Assembly: GCF_000972785.3 (NCBI RefSeq)
Contig: NZ_CP011253.3
Location: 2,232,001-2,296,000, forward strand
DNA length: 64,000 nt
Direction: 5' to 3'
DNA from: Pandoraea oxalativorans
GTDB lineage: Bacteria; Pseudomonadota; Gammaproteobacteria; Burkholderiales; Burkholderiaceae
Position 1 is the first letter of the stretch, and each line of letters begins with the position of its first letter. Shown here piece after piece: positions 18,101 through 27,400 of this stretch. Made by a program: the position numbers and the translations under genes. The notes under the pieces are model-generated. The model saw only the letters and a program-made list of their open reading frames with translations. It was not told where the DNA came from and searched no databases.

Positions 18101-18646
18101 AAAACCACCCTGGCCAAACAGAAGGTTCGACAACACGTCGAGGATGCGGCGCAAGCGGCGCGAAGCGAGGCAGCCGCAAGCGCCAAATCTCAGGCCGAAC
18201 AGGCATCGGGCAACGCGGCGAAAATCGCTGCCCAACGGGAGGCAAAATACATGGCGCTGGACGCAGCAAGAGTGGCATCGCTTCAGGCTTATAACGAAGC
18301 GAGTAAAGCGTCGAAGCAGCAAGTGGCGGCGCAGGTTCGAATCGACGCAGCGGCCTACGCCCGACATTCGGCGGCGAAGCAAACGAAGCAATCTGCCCAG
18401 GAGTTTGCGAGAAAATACTTCAAGAAGGAGGCCGCCGCTGAGCGCGATAGAGACATCAAAAGCCTGCACGCCCGGCTGGAAGCCTTGAGGGCAGATCCGA
18501 GAGATGTGGCGTTGCAGGAAAGACTGGATGCACTAAGAGGGTTGCCGACGAGCAGCGAACTTAAGGACAGATTTGCGAATTTACGCGCCCCGCAACCCGG
18601 CAGTTCTGCCACGTCATCGGGACGCACGCGTCTACTTGCCCCCTGA
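15152..18646 (+). CDS. Giant protein with central toxin-type deaminase-like domain (paralogue 2)
   Basis: 1164 residues, homologous along most of its length to the divergent neighbour. Shared blocks in the same order: SDIVQGVPFEKEIFG (265-279); NFAFAAVDTTAGRKVYF (451-467); DAEQILAAVI with D542 and E544; TCDSCAGAL with C573 and C576, 29 residues after E544; VYHRDYGVT; PTPEMLGAL; MPTITIEEQR. N-terminal 250 residues are Ser/Pro-rich and diverged. The last 200 are Ala/Lys/Gln/Glu-rich helix. Start GTG 15152 is uncertain: no ATG for about 245 codons and the GGAG is only 1 bp away. Deaminase fold is inferred from motif order and spacing; substrate unknown; no immunity partner seen. Confidence 0.7.
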   Translation: MRTGRLQIFARSSSHSDLWKAPARRDTSVTSPSTDEPKSGADILLSINRTSAVASPSAQHATTDTLDNLPREAAARPSAGTRDRREFVRPPTDAASPNRLPEWPKLITSKSPRKISDFGLPPKAPKEPHLSKATRQCFAPPASTNITSALSSFRVCPASVPSPASEIAPGTSHGVAVSGDRHVNSIGLFVHNQQYVRVNPAGSRVSAFSAVDAQAQGLPPTPAFNDSIKGRISGELPAPGSPGVGPMGEEGASRPVPSLVPLVLSDIVQGVPFEKEIFGARIPGTASTVVVQVEPNRFHASRMRHDHCGQVTFEWLDPRVPEDGRLITQFREIKHQIKTDTTELHRTESFCNLVHQLEAEQIRSGKTKPSPAASDAAYRIFTSEHAQRKFVEGSKASMSRRDIFNAERDEFDLAVYRTVLGSDLVFETDGEWNIGNPAGVADLKASLRESNFAFAAVDTTAGRKVYFSLSGGARADGLKLAIHDSMGDGDEIGIDHLTFVDAKRRLAKYTREAQHALNRSGVQMNLPVLDPECNTNIDRRYDAEQILAAVIAYEAREHPVTGSIHFNTLLDTCDSCAGALGMLQTQTKQPVGVVYHRDYGVTTANSRNPAVRALQEFSAAINELHGHLITGNFAQMYKIGRRLPTPEMLGALTDSLLEANGSYTNTAQLGIFGNSYYLRLLGVLTRTEVVRSENVADALLSPEGRAYVSMLGRCVAAHPMLARAWASLLHELKEAGMPRDTLLEVLLSKPSGSARCFYVELLRAPHFPRDGRDSLVAWLEEAELVPGIRELPHYVSLRRTLTLATRLFVQIQSAQCLEFNHVTLKEVLSQAREVLSLSALDAADNQRLANRLREAMPTITIEEQRAFRAMIHDTLKEEWHKVIPDTEPPSHIATTLIEDLGPSYGRALVGGRKAAVDEIIARRTAAYAEFQQRNPSASQKALQDVFDAQIREARKEYRAVLSGASDTASENFTTSASQAVQSVKTTLAKQKVRQHVEDAAQAARSEAAASAKSQAEQASGNAAKIAAQREAKYMALDAARVASLQAYNEASKASKQQVAAQVRIDAAAYARHSAAKQTKQSAQEFARKYFKKEAAAERDRDIKSLHARLEALRADPRDVALQERLDALRGLPTSSELKDRFANLRAPQPGSSATSSGRTRLLAP

Positions 18647-18703
18647 CGTGAACCGTCGCTGATGACGGGCCTCGGTCGTTTGTCGGCCGTGGCCCGCCGG
18701 ACC

Positions 18704-19654
18704 TTAGCGTGCGGCGTCGATCAGCCCTTCGAGCTTGATGGCATCGGCCGCAAATGCGCGAATGCCTTCCGCGAGTTTCTCGGTGGCCATCGCGTCGTCG
18801 TTGAGGGCGAACCGGAACGACGGTTCGTCCGTTTTGACGCGTGCGATGTCGGCCGAGCGCGCGTCCTTCACGTCGAGCTGGCGTTTGACCTCGCCTTCGG
18901 TCGTGCGTAGTTGTTCGAGCAGGACGGGACTGATCGTCAGCAGATCGCAGCCGGAGAGCGCCAGAATCTGGCCGGTGGAGCGGAAGCTCGCGCCCATCAC
19001 TTCCGTGTCGTGGCCGAAGTGCTTGTAGTAGCGGTAGATGGCCGATACCGAGCGAACCCCCGGATCGTTGACGCCAGCGTTCGCCGCTTCGTCCCAGTTG
19101 GCACCGGCCGACTTCTTGTACCAGTCGTAAATGCGTCCGACGAACGGTGAAATCAGCCGGGCGCCCGCTTCAGCGCAGGCAGCAGCCTGCACCAGCGAAA
19201 ACAGCAGCGTCATATTGCAGCGAATCTTGTCGCGCTCCAGAATTTCGGCGGCGCGAATGCCTTCCCACGTCGAGGCGATCTTGATCAGCACGCGATCGCG
19301 CTCGATGCCTTCGGCTTCGTACATGGCGATGAGCTTGCGGGCGCGCGCGACCGTGCCTGCCGTATCGAACGACAGGCGGGCGTCCACTTCCGTGGAAACG
19401 CGGCCCGGCACGATATCCAGAATCTCTTTACCGAAGGCGATCAGCAGACGGTCGATGATCTCGTCCGTCGACGCGGCGCGATGCTCGCCGACCACACGCG
19501 CGAGGATCGGGCGGTAGGCGTCTTTCTGGACGGCGCCGAGGATCAGCGAGGGATTGGTGGTGGCGTCTTGCGGCTTGTAGGCATCCATCGCCTGAAAGTC
19601 GCCGGTGTCGGCAACGACGATGGTGTGACGCTTGAGTTGATCGAGCAGATTCAT
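18704..19654 (-). CDS. tal: Transaldolase
   Basis: Cytosolic enzyme of the non-oxidative pentose phosphate pathway, moving a dihydroxyacetone unit between sugar phosphates. 316 residues, TalB length. Class I aldolase signatures: VVADTGDF with D16, DATTNPSLI (30-38), and the Schiff-base lysine K125 in [15 protein letters not shown] 19654 has AAGG about 10 bp upstream. Back to back with rpiA of the same pathway (147 bp between starts), which suggests shared control. Confidence 0.96.
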   Translation of the reverse strand: MNLLDQLKRHTIVVADTGDFQAMDAYKPQDATTNPSLILGAVQKDAYRPILARVVGEHRAASTDEIIDRLLIAFGKEILDIVPGRVSTEVDARLSFDTAGTVARARKLIAMYEAEGIERDRVLIKIASTWEGIRAAEILERDKIRCNMTLLFSLVQAAACAEAGARLISPFVGRIYDWYKKSAGANWDEAANAGVNDPGVRSVSAIYRYYKHFGHDTEVMGASFRSTGQILALSGCDLLTISPVLLEQLRTTEGEVKRQLDVKDARSADIARVKTDEPSFRFALNDDAMATEKLAEGIRAFAADAIKLEGLIDAAR

Positions 19655-19801
19655 GAGAGCGGCCTTGCGAGAGAAGCACTGCGTGACATGACATCCGGCG
19701 CGGCGCCGGAACAGCAGGACGGCGACGGGATGACGAAAAACGGCGCGTCACGCCCGACTCCGGTAAACTTCCGACTTTACCAAACTTTGCCGGAATTCCC
19801 C

Positions 19802-20494
19802 ATGACCCAGGACGAACTCAAACGCCTGGTCGGCCAGGCTGCTGCCGACTATGTGAACCAACACGTGCCCGAGGGCAGCGTGATCGGCGTGGGCACCGGG
19901 TCCACCGCCAACTGCTTCATCGATGCGCTCGCCGCCCACAAGGGCCGGTATCGCGGCGCGGTCTCCAGTTCCGAAGCGAGCACCGAGCGTCTGCGCAAGC
20001 ACGGCATCGAAGTGTTCGATCTCAACCAGATCGACAGCCTGCCCGTGTACGTAGACGGTGCGGACGAAATCAATGCGCTAGGCCACATGGTCAAGGGCGG
20101 CGGCGGGGCGCTCACGCGCGAGAAGATCGTCGCGTCGGTGGCAAAGGAATTCGTCTGCGTGGTGGATGCCTCCAAGGAAGTGGCCGTGCTGGGCGTCTTC
20201 CCGCTGCCGGTCGAAGTGATCCCGATGGCACAGGCAAGTGTCGCTCGCGCGCTCGAAGCGTTGGGTGGCAAGCCGCAGGCGCGCGTGCGTGCCGACGGCA
20301 GCCCGTACATGACCGACAACGGTTGCGCTATTCTGGATGTGCATGGATTGCAGATTCTCGACCCGGTGGCGTTCGAGACCAGGATCAACCAGATTCCCGG
20401 TGTGGTGACAGTGGGCCTGTTTGCACAGCGCGGCGCGGACATTACGCTCATGGGTACGTCCGAAGGCGTACGCGCCATCGACTATAAAAACTGA
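19802..20494 (+). CDS. rpiA: Ribose-5-phosphate isomerase A
   Basis: Interconverts ribose-5-phosphate and ribulose-5-phosphate. 230 residues from ATG 19802, the family length; the longer open frame upstream (to 19481) runs antisense through tal and is ignored. Motifs: [15 protein letters not shown] (phosphate loop), VDGADEIN (active-site Asp) and [15 protein letters not shown] (catalytic Lys). Followed after 15 bp by the zinc-ribbon membrane protein gene, probably one transcript. Confidence 0.96.
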   Translation: MTQDELKRLVGQAAADYVNQHVPEGSVIGVGTGSTANCFIDALAAHKGRYRGAVSSSEASTERLRKHGIEVFDLNQIDSLPVYVDGADEINALGHMVKGGGGALTREKIVASVAKEFVCVVDASKEVAVLGVFPLPVEVIPMAQASVARALEALGGKPQARVRADGSPYMTDNGCAILDVHGLQILDPVAFETRINQIPGVVTVGLFAQRGADITLMGTSEGVRAIDYKN

Positions 20495-20509
20495 TCCCGG
20501 GAGGGCAGG

Positions 20510-21583
20510 ATGGCTGGATCGCGTCGTCTCCCCGAAACCTGGTTCCGTCGTGGCCTGTGGCTGATCGCCGTGTTGTTCGCGGCGTTCCTCATCGGGCTGG
20601 GCGGTCTTGTCGTCGACAGATTGCCGGGCGTAGCACCCGCGCCGACGCTCGACGCCTTCCTTGACCGGGCGCAGGCTGAGCGTGCCGACGCCGCGATCAA
20701 GCAGGCGCAGACGCAGGAGGAAGACGTCGGTGCCCAGTTGGAGACCGCGCGTTTGCAGCTCAAGGCGCGCAGTACGGCATACCGCAATGCGCGCGAGTCG
20801 TTCAACGACTGGGTGGCGACGCGAACCGCGACGGCGCAGGCCAGTCAGGACGCCGAACTCGTCTCCCGCACCCGTGCCCTCGACACGCTAAAGGCTGCGG
20901 AGCGCGATGCGCAAACGCAGGTCGACACGCTTGAAACGAAGCAGTTGGATGCCCAGCGTGCCGTGCAGGCGGCCCGTACAGCGCGCGTCGCACTCGACGT
21001 CACGGCGGGGGAGCAACTGGCGGCGATCCAGCGCTCGCAGGAGCTAAAAGTCTTCGGCATCCGGTTGGCGCTGACGCTGCCATTGCTGGCGATTGGCGGC
21101 TGGTTGTTTGTGCGTCAGCGCAAGAGTACATGGTGGCCGTTCGTCTGGGGCTTCATCTTCTTCGCGCTGTTCGCGTTCTTCGTCGAGTTGGTGCCGTACC
21201 TGCCGGATTACGGCGGCTATGTGCGGTATCTCGTCGGCATTGTGTTGACGGTGCTGATTGGCCGGTACGCGATCGTGTCGTTGCAGCGTTATCTCGCGCG
21301 ACAAAAAGCGGAAGAGCAATTGCCGGACGAGCAGCGGCGCAAGACACTGTCATACGATCTGGCGCAGGCAAGACTGGCGAAGTCGGTGTGTCCGGGGTGT
21401 GAGCGAGCGGTGAAGCTGGACGATCCGACGCGGGACTATTGCGTGCACTGCGGCATCTGTCTGTTCGATCATTGCGGCACATGCAAGACGCGGAAAAATG
21501 CGTTTGCGCATTTCTGCCATCACTGCGGTGCGCGGTCTACCGGCGTGAATGCCGATCCCCAATCGCAGGCCAACCCTGCGTAG
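20510..21583 (+). CDS. Membrane protein with coiled coil and C-terminal zinc ribbons
   Basis: Function not known. 357 residues: one membrane segment at about 15-36, a coiled coil from about 47 to 175 (repeated Ala/Gln/Asp/Thr heptads), three more membrane segments at about 180-260, then a cytosolic C-terminus with several CxxC pairs (CPGC, CVHC, CGTC, CHHC), consistent with tandem zinc ribbons. Starts 15 bp after rpiA with GGGAGGGCAGG as ribosome binding site. Likely an envelope-anchored regulator or assembly factor; nothing in the neighbourhood defines its job. Confidence 0.85.
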   Translation: MAGSRRLPETWFRRGLWLIAVLFAAFLIGLGGLVVDRLPGVAPAPTLDAFLDRAQAERADAAIKQAQTQEEDVGAQLETARLQLKARSTAYRNARESFNDWVATRTATAQASQDAELVSRTRALDTLKAAERDAQTQVDTLETKQLDAQRAVQAARTARVALDVTAGEQLAAIQRSQELKVFGIRLALTLPLLAIGGWLFVRQRKSTWWPFVWGFIFFALFAFFVELVPYLPDYGGYVRYLVGIVLTVLIGRYAIVSLQRYLARQKAEEQLPDEQRRKTLSYDLAQARLAKSVCPGCERAVKLDDPTRDYCVHCGICLFDHCGTCKTRKNAFAHFCHHCGARSTGVNADPQSQANPA

Positions 21584-21659
21584 TCCAAAGCGTTCGTTCG
21601 CCGGTTCTCTGCTCACGTGAATCGCGCGAACCTACGCGTCCGGCCGTTGCGGCCTTCGC

Positions 21660-21986
21660 TTAACCTGCGAGCCGGGCGGCCAATCCCTCGATAAGCGCGT
21701 TCAGACCGAATTCGAACGCGACGTCCGGACCTTCCGTCTGCACTTCATCGAAGATCTGCGCAAGGAATGCCGACGGGCATTTCGCATCGATGGACGCCGC
21801 TTCCCGACGCACATCGGCTTCGGCTTCGCTACCTTGTTGCTCCATCGCGCTGCCCACTGTGTAATGGCTGATGGCGATCAGCGCGCGTGCAGCGTCGGCC
21901 GGCGCAAATCCGGCTGTGCAGAGCAAGCGGATTTGCGCCTCGACCTTCGCGAACTGAGGGGCTGACGGGCGGGTGCCTGCGTTGAT
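21660..21986 (-). pseudogene. tetR remnant, C-terminal part only
   Basis: The frame reads GTRPSAPQFAKVEAQIRLL then CTAGFAPADAARALIAISHY, matching the ligand-binding C-terminal domain of TetR tetracycline repressors, and runs to a normal stop. The DNA-binding half, about 100 residues, is absent. At its broken 5' edge (about 21973-21986) it meets the broken 5' edge of a tetA fragment on the other strand, so one deletion removed both starts and the shared promoter. Confidence 0.75.
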
Positions 21987-22335
21987 GCAGGTGTTCTTCG
22001 CGCCGATATTGGGGCGGTTATCGGACGGGTATGGTCGACGACCCGTGTTGATGTCGTCGTTGGCGGGCGCGACGCTCGATTACGCGATCATGGCCGCAGC
22101 ACCGGTCCTGTGGATGCTCTACGTGGGGCGAAGCATCCCCGGCGTGACCGGGGCGGTGGCGGCATCGACGGTAGCCGACTTGATGGCGCCTGCCGAGCGC
22201 ACGCGGTGGTTTGGTTTTACTGGGGCGAGAACGTCGTGGCCGGGATGTGCGTGGCTAATGGGGGCGGGGATGTATGTGTTGTGCGCACCGGTAGTGATGC
22301 GTCTGGCAACGACGCCATCCGGGGATCCGAAATAG
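21973..22335 (+). pseudogene. tetA-type MFS efflux remnant with internal deletion
   Basis: Begins inside the protein at ALMQVFFAPILGRLSDG (MFS motif A), continues through GATLDYAIMAAAPVLWMLY to ADLMAPAERTRWFGF, then jumps directly to AWLMGAGMYVLCAPVV, the extreme C-terminus of TetA-type pumps. The first membrane helix and more than 200 central residues are missing. No efflux function possible. Remnant of a tetracycline-type resistance pair with the adjacent tetR fragment. Confidence 0.75.
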
Positions 22336-22338
22336 AAA

Positions 22339-22371
22339 AAGGGCACATGCTGGTTGATGGCATGTGCCCTT
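22339..22371 (-). terminator. Strong hairpin, T-rich on the minus strand
   Basis: 12-bp stem AAGGGCACATGC / GCATGTGCCCTT followed on the minus strand by TTTTTCTATTT. Oriented to stop leftward transcription, for example from the yggX side, although it is 170 bp from that stop codon. Little of a T-run on the plus strand. Confidence 0.7.
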
Positions 22372-22543
22372 AATCGTCGAGCATACGTCCCGAGGGGAAG
22401 CACTGAGAGCGTATGCGGGGCGGATCGGCGCCCTGTTCTGGAGCGAGTTGGGTTTATGTCTGAGCGCCGGAATAGGGTGCCGATCTGCCCGGAGGGAGGT
22501 TTCAAGGTTTTAGGTTCAGGTCAACAAAAAACCTAAAAAAAGC

Positions 22544-22819
22544 TCACTCGGAAGGCGGCGGCACGTAGCCTTGTGCGACGTCGGCACCGTCGCCGAAGAA
22601 GTACTTCTCGGTTTGCTTCACGAGGTACTGTCGGGCGCGGGGATCGGCCATGTTCAGGCGGTTCTCGTTGATGAGCATAGTTTGTTGCTTGAGCCATCCG
22701 GCCCAGGCTTCTTTCGAGACGCTTTCCCAGAGGCGTTTGCCGAGTTCACCGGGCATGGGCGGAAAATCGAGACCTTCGGCTTCGGTGCCGAGTTTGATGC
22801 ATTGAACCATGCGGGCCAT
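22544..22819 (-). CDS. yggX: Fe(2+)-trafficking / oxidative damage protection protein
   Basis: 91-residue YggX-family protein that protects Fe-S clusters from oxidation and is linked to iron handling. The family start MVQCIKLG with Cys and the helical motif [18 protein letters not shown] are present. ATG 22819 follows AAGGAG at a spacing of 7; the longer frame to 22972 is not coding. argA ends 193 bp upstream on the same strand, so co-transcription is possible. Confidence 0.95.
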   Translation of the reverse strand: MARMVQCIKLGTEAEGLDFPPMPGELGKRLWESVSKEAWAGWLKQQTMLINENRLNMADPRARQYLVKQTEKYFFGDGADVAQGYVPPPSE

Positions 22820-23012
22820 GAGGGAACTCCTTCGTGATCGTCGAGTGTAGTGTGAATGGGGGCCGCGCGTTGGTGACGGGAGGGGCGCGAGGGGAAGCTC
22901 GCAAAAGTCACGTCCCGAGGGCCAACTGCGGCGGCCGATGATCGGATATGGGGGCAGGGGCGCGGGATGCAAGGGATGGGACCGAGCGTCACGCGGGACC
23001 TGCCCGCCCTGC

Positions 23013-24362
23013 TTACAGTTTCTTGATGAGCACCAACGAGCGGCGCTGCCAGTTGTAGAGGCGGCGGCGGTCGGCGGGCAGATCGTCGACGCCTGCTTTG
23101 ACGAAGCCGCGTTTGAGGAACCAGTGTTCCGTGCGGGTCGTGAGCACGAACAGGCGCTCCAGACCTCGGGCGCGGGCGCGTTGCTCGATGTGTTTGAGCA
23201 GACGTTCGCCGTCGCCTGAGCCCTGCGCTTCCGGATCGACCGTCAGGCAGGCCATCTCGCCGATGCGCTCGGAGGGGTACGGATAGAGCGCTGCGCAACC
23301 GAAGAGGCGTCCATCGTGCTCGATGACCGAGAAGTGGTCGATGTCGCGTTCGAGCTGGTGGCGGCCGCGGCGGACCAGCGTGCCGTCCGATTCCAGCGGT
23401 TCGATGAGTTGCAGAATACCGCCGACGTCGTCGATGGTCGCTTCGCGCAGGCTTTCCAGATTCTCGTACGAGATCATCGTGCCCACGCCATCGTGCGAGA
23501 AGAGTTCGAGCAGCATGCTGCCGTCGAGCGAGAACGGCACGATGTGCGCACGGCCTACGCCGGCGCGGCAGGCGCGCGTGGCGTACTTCAGGTAGAAGGC
23601 CGAGTCACGGTCGATGGTGCCCTGAGACTGCATGCGCTGGGCGTCTTCCAACGTCAGTTCACGCTGCAACTCGTTGTATTCGTTGAGAACGCCAGGCGTC
23701 TCGGTGATGAAGATCAGCTTGTCCGCGCGCAATGCGATGGCGGCGGACGACGCCACGTCTTCCATCGTCAGATTGAACGACTGGCCGGTCGGCGAGAAGC
23801 CGAGCGGCGAGAGCAGCACGATCTTGCCGTTCGCGAGCGACAGGCGGATCGACTCGGCGTCGACCTTGCGGACCACGCCCGTGTGCTGGAAGTCCACACC
23901 GTCGACGATGCCGACCGGGCGACCGGTCACGAAGTTGCCCGATACGACGCTGATGCGCGCGTTGCCCATCGGCGTGTTCGGCAGCCCCTGGCTGATCGAT
24001 GCCTCGATATCCAGACGCAGTTCGCCAGCCGCTTCCTTCACGGCCTCGAGCGCGGCGGCATCCGTGATGCGCAACTGCTGAGCGAAGTGCGATTCGATAT
24101 GTCGCAAGCGCATCTGCTCCTCGACCTGGGGTCGCGAGCCGTGCACCAGCACGATGTGCATGCCCATGGCGCACAGCAGCGCGACGTCCTGAATCAGGGA
24201 GTCGAGTCCACCGGCCGCGACCAGTTCGCCGCCAAAGGCGACCACAAAGGTCTTGTCACGGAAGGCATGGATATAAGGAGCGACCGAGCGCAGCCAGTCC
24301 ACGAACTGGGCTTGATGGGCGGTCTCTTCGTCTTGGAGGGCGGGGTCGGGTTCGGTCAGCAT
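23013..24362 (-). CDS. argA: Amino-acid N-acetyltransferase (N-acetylglutamate synthase)
   Basis: First step of arginine biosynthesis, acetyl-CoA plus glutamate to N-acetylglutamate. 449 residues: an amino-acid-kinase-fold domain (about 25-270, with [14 protein letters not shown] and [13 protein letters not shown]) that binds arginine for feedback control, and a C-terminal GNAT domain (about 300-449, with [18 protein letters not shown] as acetyl-CoA loop). ATG 24362; shares a 44-bp divergent region with hrpA. Confidence 0.95.
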   Translation of the reverse strand: MLTEPDPALQDEETAHQAQFVDWLRSVAPYIHAFRDKTFVVAFGGELVAAGGLDSLIQDVALLCAMGMHIVLVHGSRPQVEEQMRLRHIESHFAQQLRITDAAALEAVKEAAGELRLDIEASISQGLPNTPMGNARISVVSGNFVTGRPVGIVDGVDFQHTGVVRKVDAESIRLSLANGKIVLLSPLGFSPTGQSFNLTMEDVASSAAIALRADKLIFITETPGVLNEYNELQRELTLEDAQRMQSQGTIDRDSAFYLKYATRACRAGVGRAHIVPFSLDGSMLLELFSHDGVGTMISYENLESLREATIDDVGGILQLIEPLESDGTLVRRGRHQLERDIDHFSVIEHDGRLFGCAALYPYPSERIGEMACLTVDPEAQGSGDGERLLKHIEQRARARGLERLFVLTTRTEHWFLKRGFVKAGVDDLPADRRRLYNWQRRSLVLIKKL

Positions 24363-24388
24363 GGGTGTACGTGCGCAAACATGCGCAG

Positions 24389-24398
24389 ATTATATAAT
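24389..24398. promoter_or_regulatory. Symmetric -10 element between argA and hrpA
   Basis: ATTATATAAT is a palindrome that reads TATAAT in both directions. Rightward it lies 8 bp before the hrpA ATG, leaving almost no leader; leftward about 26 bp before the argA start. No good -35 box in either direction, so strength is uncertain. Confidence 0.45.
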
Positions 24399-24406
24399 GC
24401 GCGCCC

Positions 24407-27400
24407 ATGGCAAGTGATGAACGAAATCGACAATCTAAGCCCCCGAAGCCGAAAGTGACGGCGCCGGGGCAGACGCGTGCCCAAACAACGGGCACCACGC
24501 AAACTCATAACCCCAAAAATTCGGGCAAAACGGCCGGGCCGCGCGTGTCGCCACCAGAGCGCGCGGCGCGTGAAGCCGAGCGGCTCGCAGCCCGTCAGGC
24601 CGCCGCCAACCGCGTGCCCGAGATCCAGTTTCCCGAAGCGCTGCCGGTCTCCGGCCGACGCGAGGAAATCGCGCGCGCCATCGCTGGCCATCAGGTCGTG
24701 ATCGTCAGCGGCGAAACCGGCTCGGGGAAAACGACCCAGTTGCCCAAGATCTGCCTCGAACTCGGGCGCGGTCTGGGCGCAGGCGGCACTGGCCTCATCG
24801 GTCATACCCAGCCGCGACGGATTGCCGCGTCGGCCACCGCGCGTCGCATTGCCGACGAATTGAACACGCCGCTGGGCGAAATCGTCGGCTTCAAGGTGCG
24901 GTTCAACGACACGCTCTCCAATGGCGCATCCGTCAAATTGATGACGGACGGGATTCTGCTCGCGGAGACGCAGACCGACCCGCTGTTGCGTGCGTACGAC
25001 ACCCTCATCATCGACGAGGCGCACGAACGCAGTCTGAACATCGACTTCCTGCTCGGCTACCTCAAGCAACTGCTGCCGCGTCGCCCGGATCTGAAGGTCA
25101 TCATTACCTCGGCGACCATTGACGCGGACCGCTTTGCCCGGCACTTCGGCACGGGCGAGGGCGAGACGCTGCGTCCCGCACCGGTCATCGAAGTGAGTGG
25201 ACGTCTGTATCCGGTGGAAGTGCGTTACCGCCCGATTCAGGACGATGCGCGCATTGCCAATGCCGAAGGCCGTGAGGGCAGCCGTGCCAGCGCGCGGGAC
25301 CGTGAGCGCGATCTGATGGACGGCATCGTCGACGCGGTCGACGAGCTTTGCCGCGAGGGCTCGGGCGACGTGCTCGTCTTCCTGCCCGGCGAGCGCGAGA
25401 TTCGCGAAGCGGCCGAGTCGCTGCGCAAGCACCATCCGCCGCACACCGAAATCCTGCCGCTGTTCGCGCGCCTGTCCGCGGCCGATCAGGAACGCGTGTT
25501 CAAGCCGTCCAACGCGCGACGCATCGTGCTCGCGACCAACGTTGCGGAAACGTCGCTGACCGTGCCCGGCATCCGTTATGTAGTCGATGCCGGTACGGCG
25601 CGCGTGAAGCGCTACTCGTACCGCAACAAGGTCGAGCAACTGCAGATCGAGTCGATCTCGCAGGCGGCGGCCAACCAGCGGGCCGGACGATGCGGTCGTG
25701 TCGCCGACGGTATCTGCATTCGTCTCTACGACGAAACCGACTTCCAGTCGCGCGCGCGCTTCACCGACCCGGAAATCCTGCGCTCGTCGCTGGCTGCCGT
25801 CATTCTGCGCATGCAGTCGCTGCGACTGGCCAAGGTCGAGGAATTCCCGTTCATCGAACCGCCGCCGGGGCGCGCCATTGCCGACGGCTACCAACTGCTG
25901 GGCGAGCTGGGCGCCGTCGACGACACCAATCAGTTGACGCCGCTCGGGCGCGAACTGGCGCGTTTGCCGCTCGACCCGCGCGTGGGGCGCATGATCCTTG
26001 CCGCGCGCGATCAGCAGTCGCTGCGCGAGGTGCTGATCATCGCCAGCGGTCTGGCGGTGCAGGATCCGCGCGAGCGCCCCATCGAAGCGCAGGACGCCGC
26101 CGACAACGCGCACAAGAAGTTCGCCGACGAAAAGTCCGAATTCCTGTCGTGGATCAAGATCTGGAAGTGGTTCGAAGAGGCCATTGCGCACAAGAAGTCC
26201 AACCGGCTGCTGGCGCAAGCCTGCCGGGAGAACTTCCTGTCGCAGTTGCGTCTGCGCGAATGGCGCGACGTCCATAGCCAGTTGCTCACCGTGGTGCGCG
26301 AGCAGGGCTGGCGTCTGAACGAATCGGAAGCGACCTATGAGCAGGTGCATCTGGCGCTGCTCGCAGGTCTGCTCGGCAACATCGGCTGCAAGGCCGACGA
26401 CGATCCGCATTTCCTCGGCGCGCACGGCATCAAGTTCCACATCTGGCCGGGTTCGTCGCTGGTGAAGAAGGCCGGACGGTGGGTGATGGCGGGTGAACTG
26501 GTGGAGACGAGTCGTCTCTACGCGCGCTGCATTGCCCGCATCGAGCCCGAGTGGATCGAGCGCGTGGGCAAGCATCTGGTGAAAACGTCGCTGTCCGACG
26601 CACACTGGGAGAAGAAGCCCGCGCAGGTCACCGCCTATGAGCGCGGCACGTTGTACGGCCTGACGATTTACGCGCGCCGACGCATGAACTTCGGTCCACG
26701 CGATCCGCGTCGCGCGCGGGAAATCTTCCTGCGAAGCGCGCTGGTGGAAGGCGAATGGGAGACGAAACTCCCGTTCTTCGCCCACAACCGCAAGCTCATC
26801 GCGGATATCGAGCAGCTCGAACACAAGTCGCGTCGGCAGGACGTACTCGTCGACGACGAACTGATCTACGCGTTCTACGACGCTCACGTGCCCGCCGACT
26901 TGTACGACGGCGCGAGCTTCGAGCATTGGTATCGGGAGACGGCCAAGGGTTCGCCCAGGCTGCTCTACCTCGTGCGCGACGATCTCATGCGCCACGAGGC
27001 TGCGGGGGTCACGACCGACCTGTTCCCGAAGAAGACCGTCATCGCGGGCGTTGAAATGGCGCTCACGTACCACTTCGAGCCCGGCTCGCCGCGTGACGGC
27101 GTGACGCTCGCCGTGCCGCTCTACGCGCTCAATCAGGTCGATGCGCGCCGCTGCGAGTGGCTCGTGCCGGGCATGCTCAAGGAGAAGGCGCATCTGCTGA
27201 TGAAGTCGCTGCCGCAGAAGCTGCGTCGGCACTTCGTACCGTTGCCGGAGTACGCGGCGGGCTTCCTCGACCGGGCGACGTTCGGTCAGGGGGCGCTGCT
27301 CGATGCGCTGATGGCCGACGCGCGCGAGCTGACCGGCGTCATGCTCAAGTCGAGCGACTTCAAGCTTGAAATGCTCCCGGCGCACTTGTCGATGAACTTC

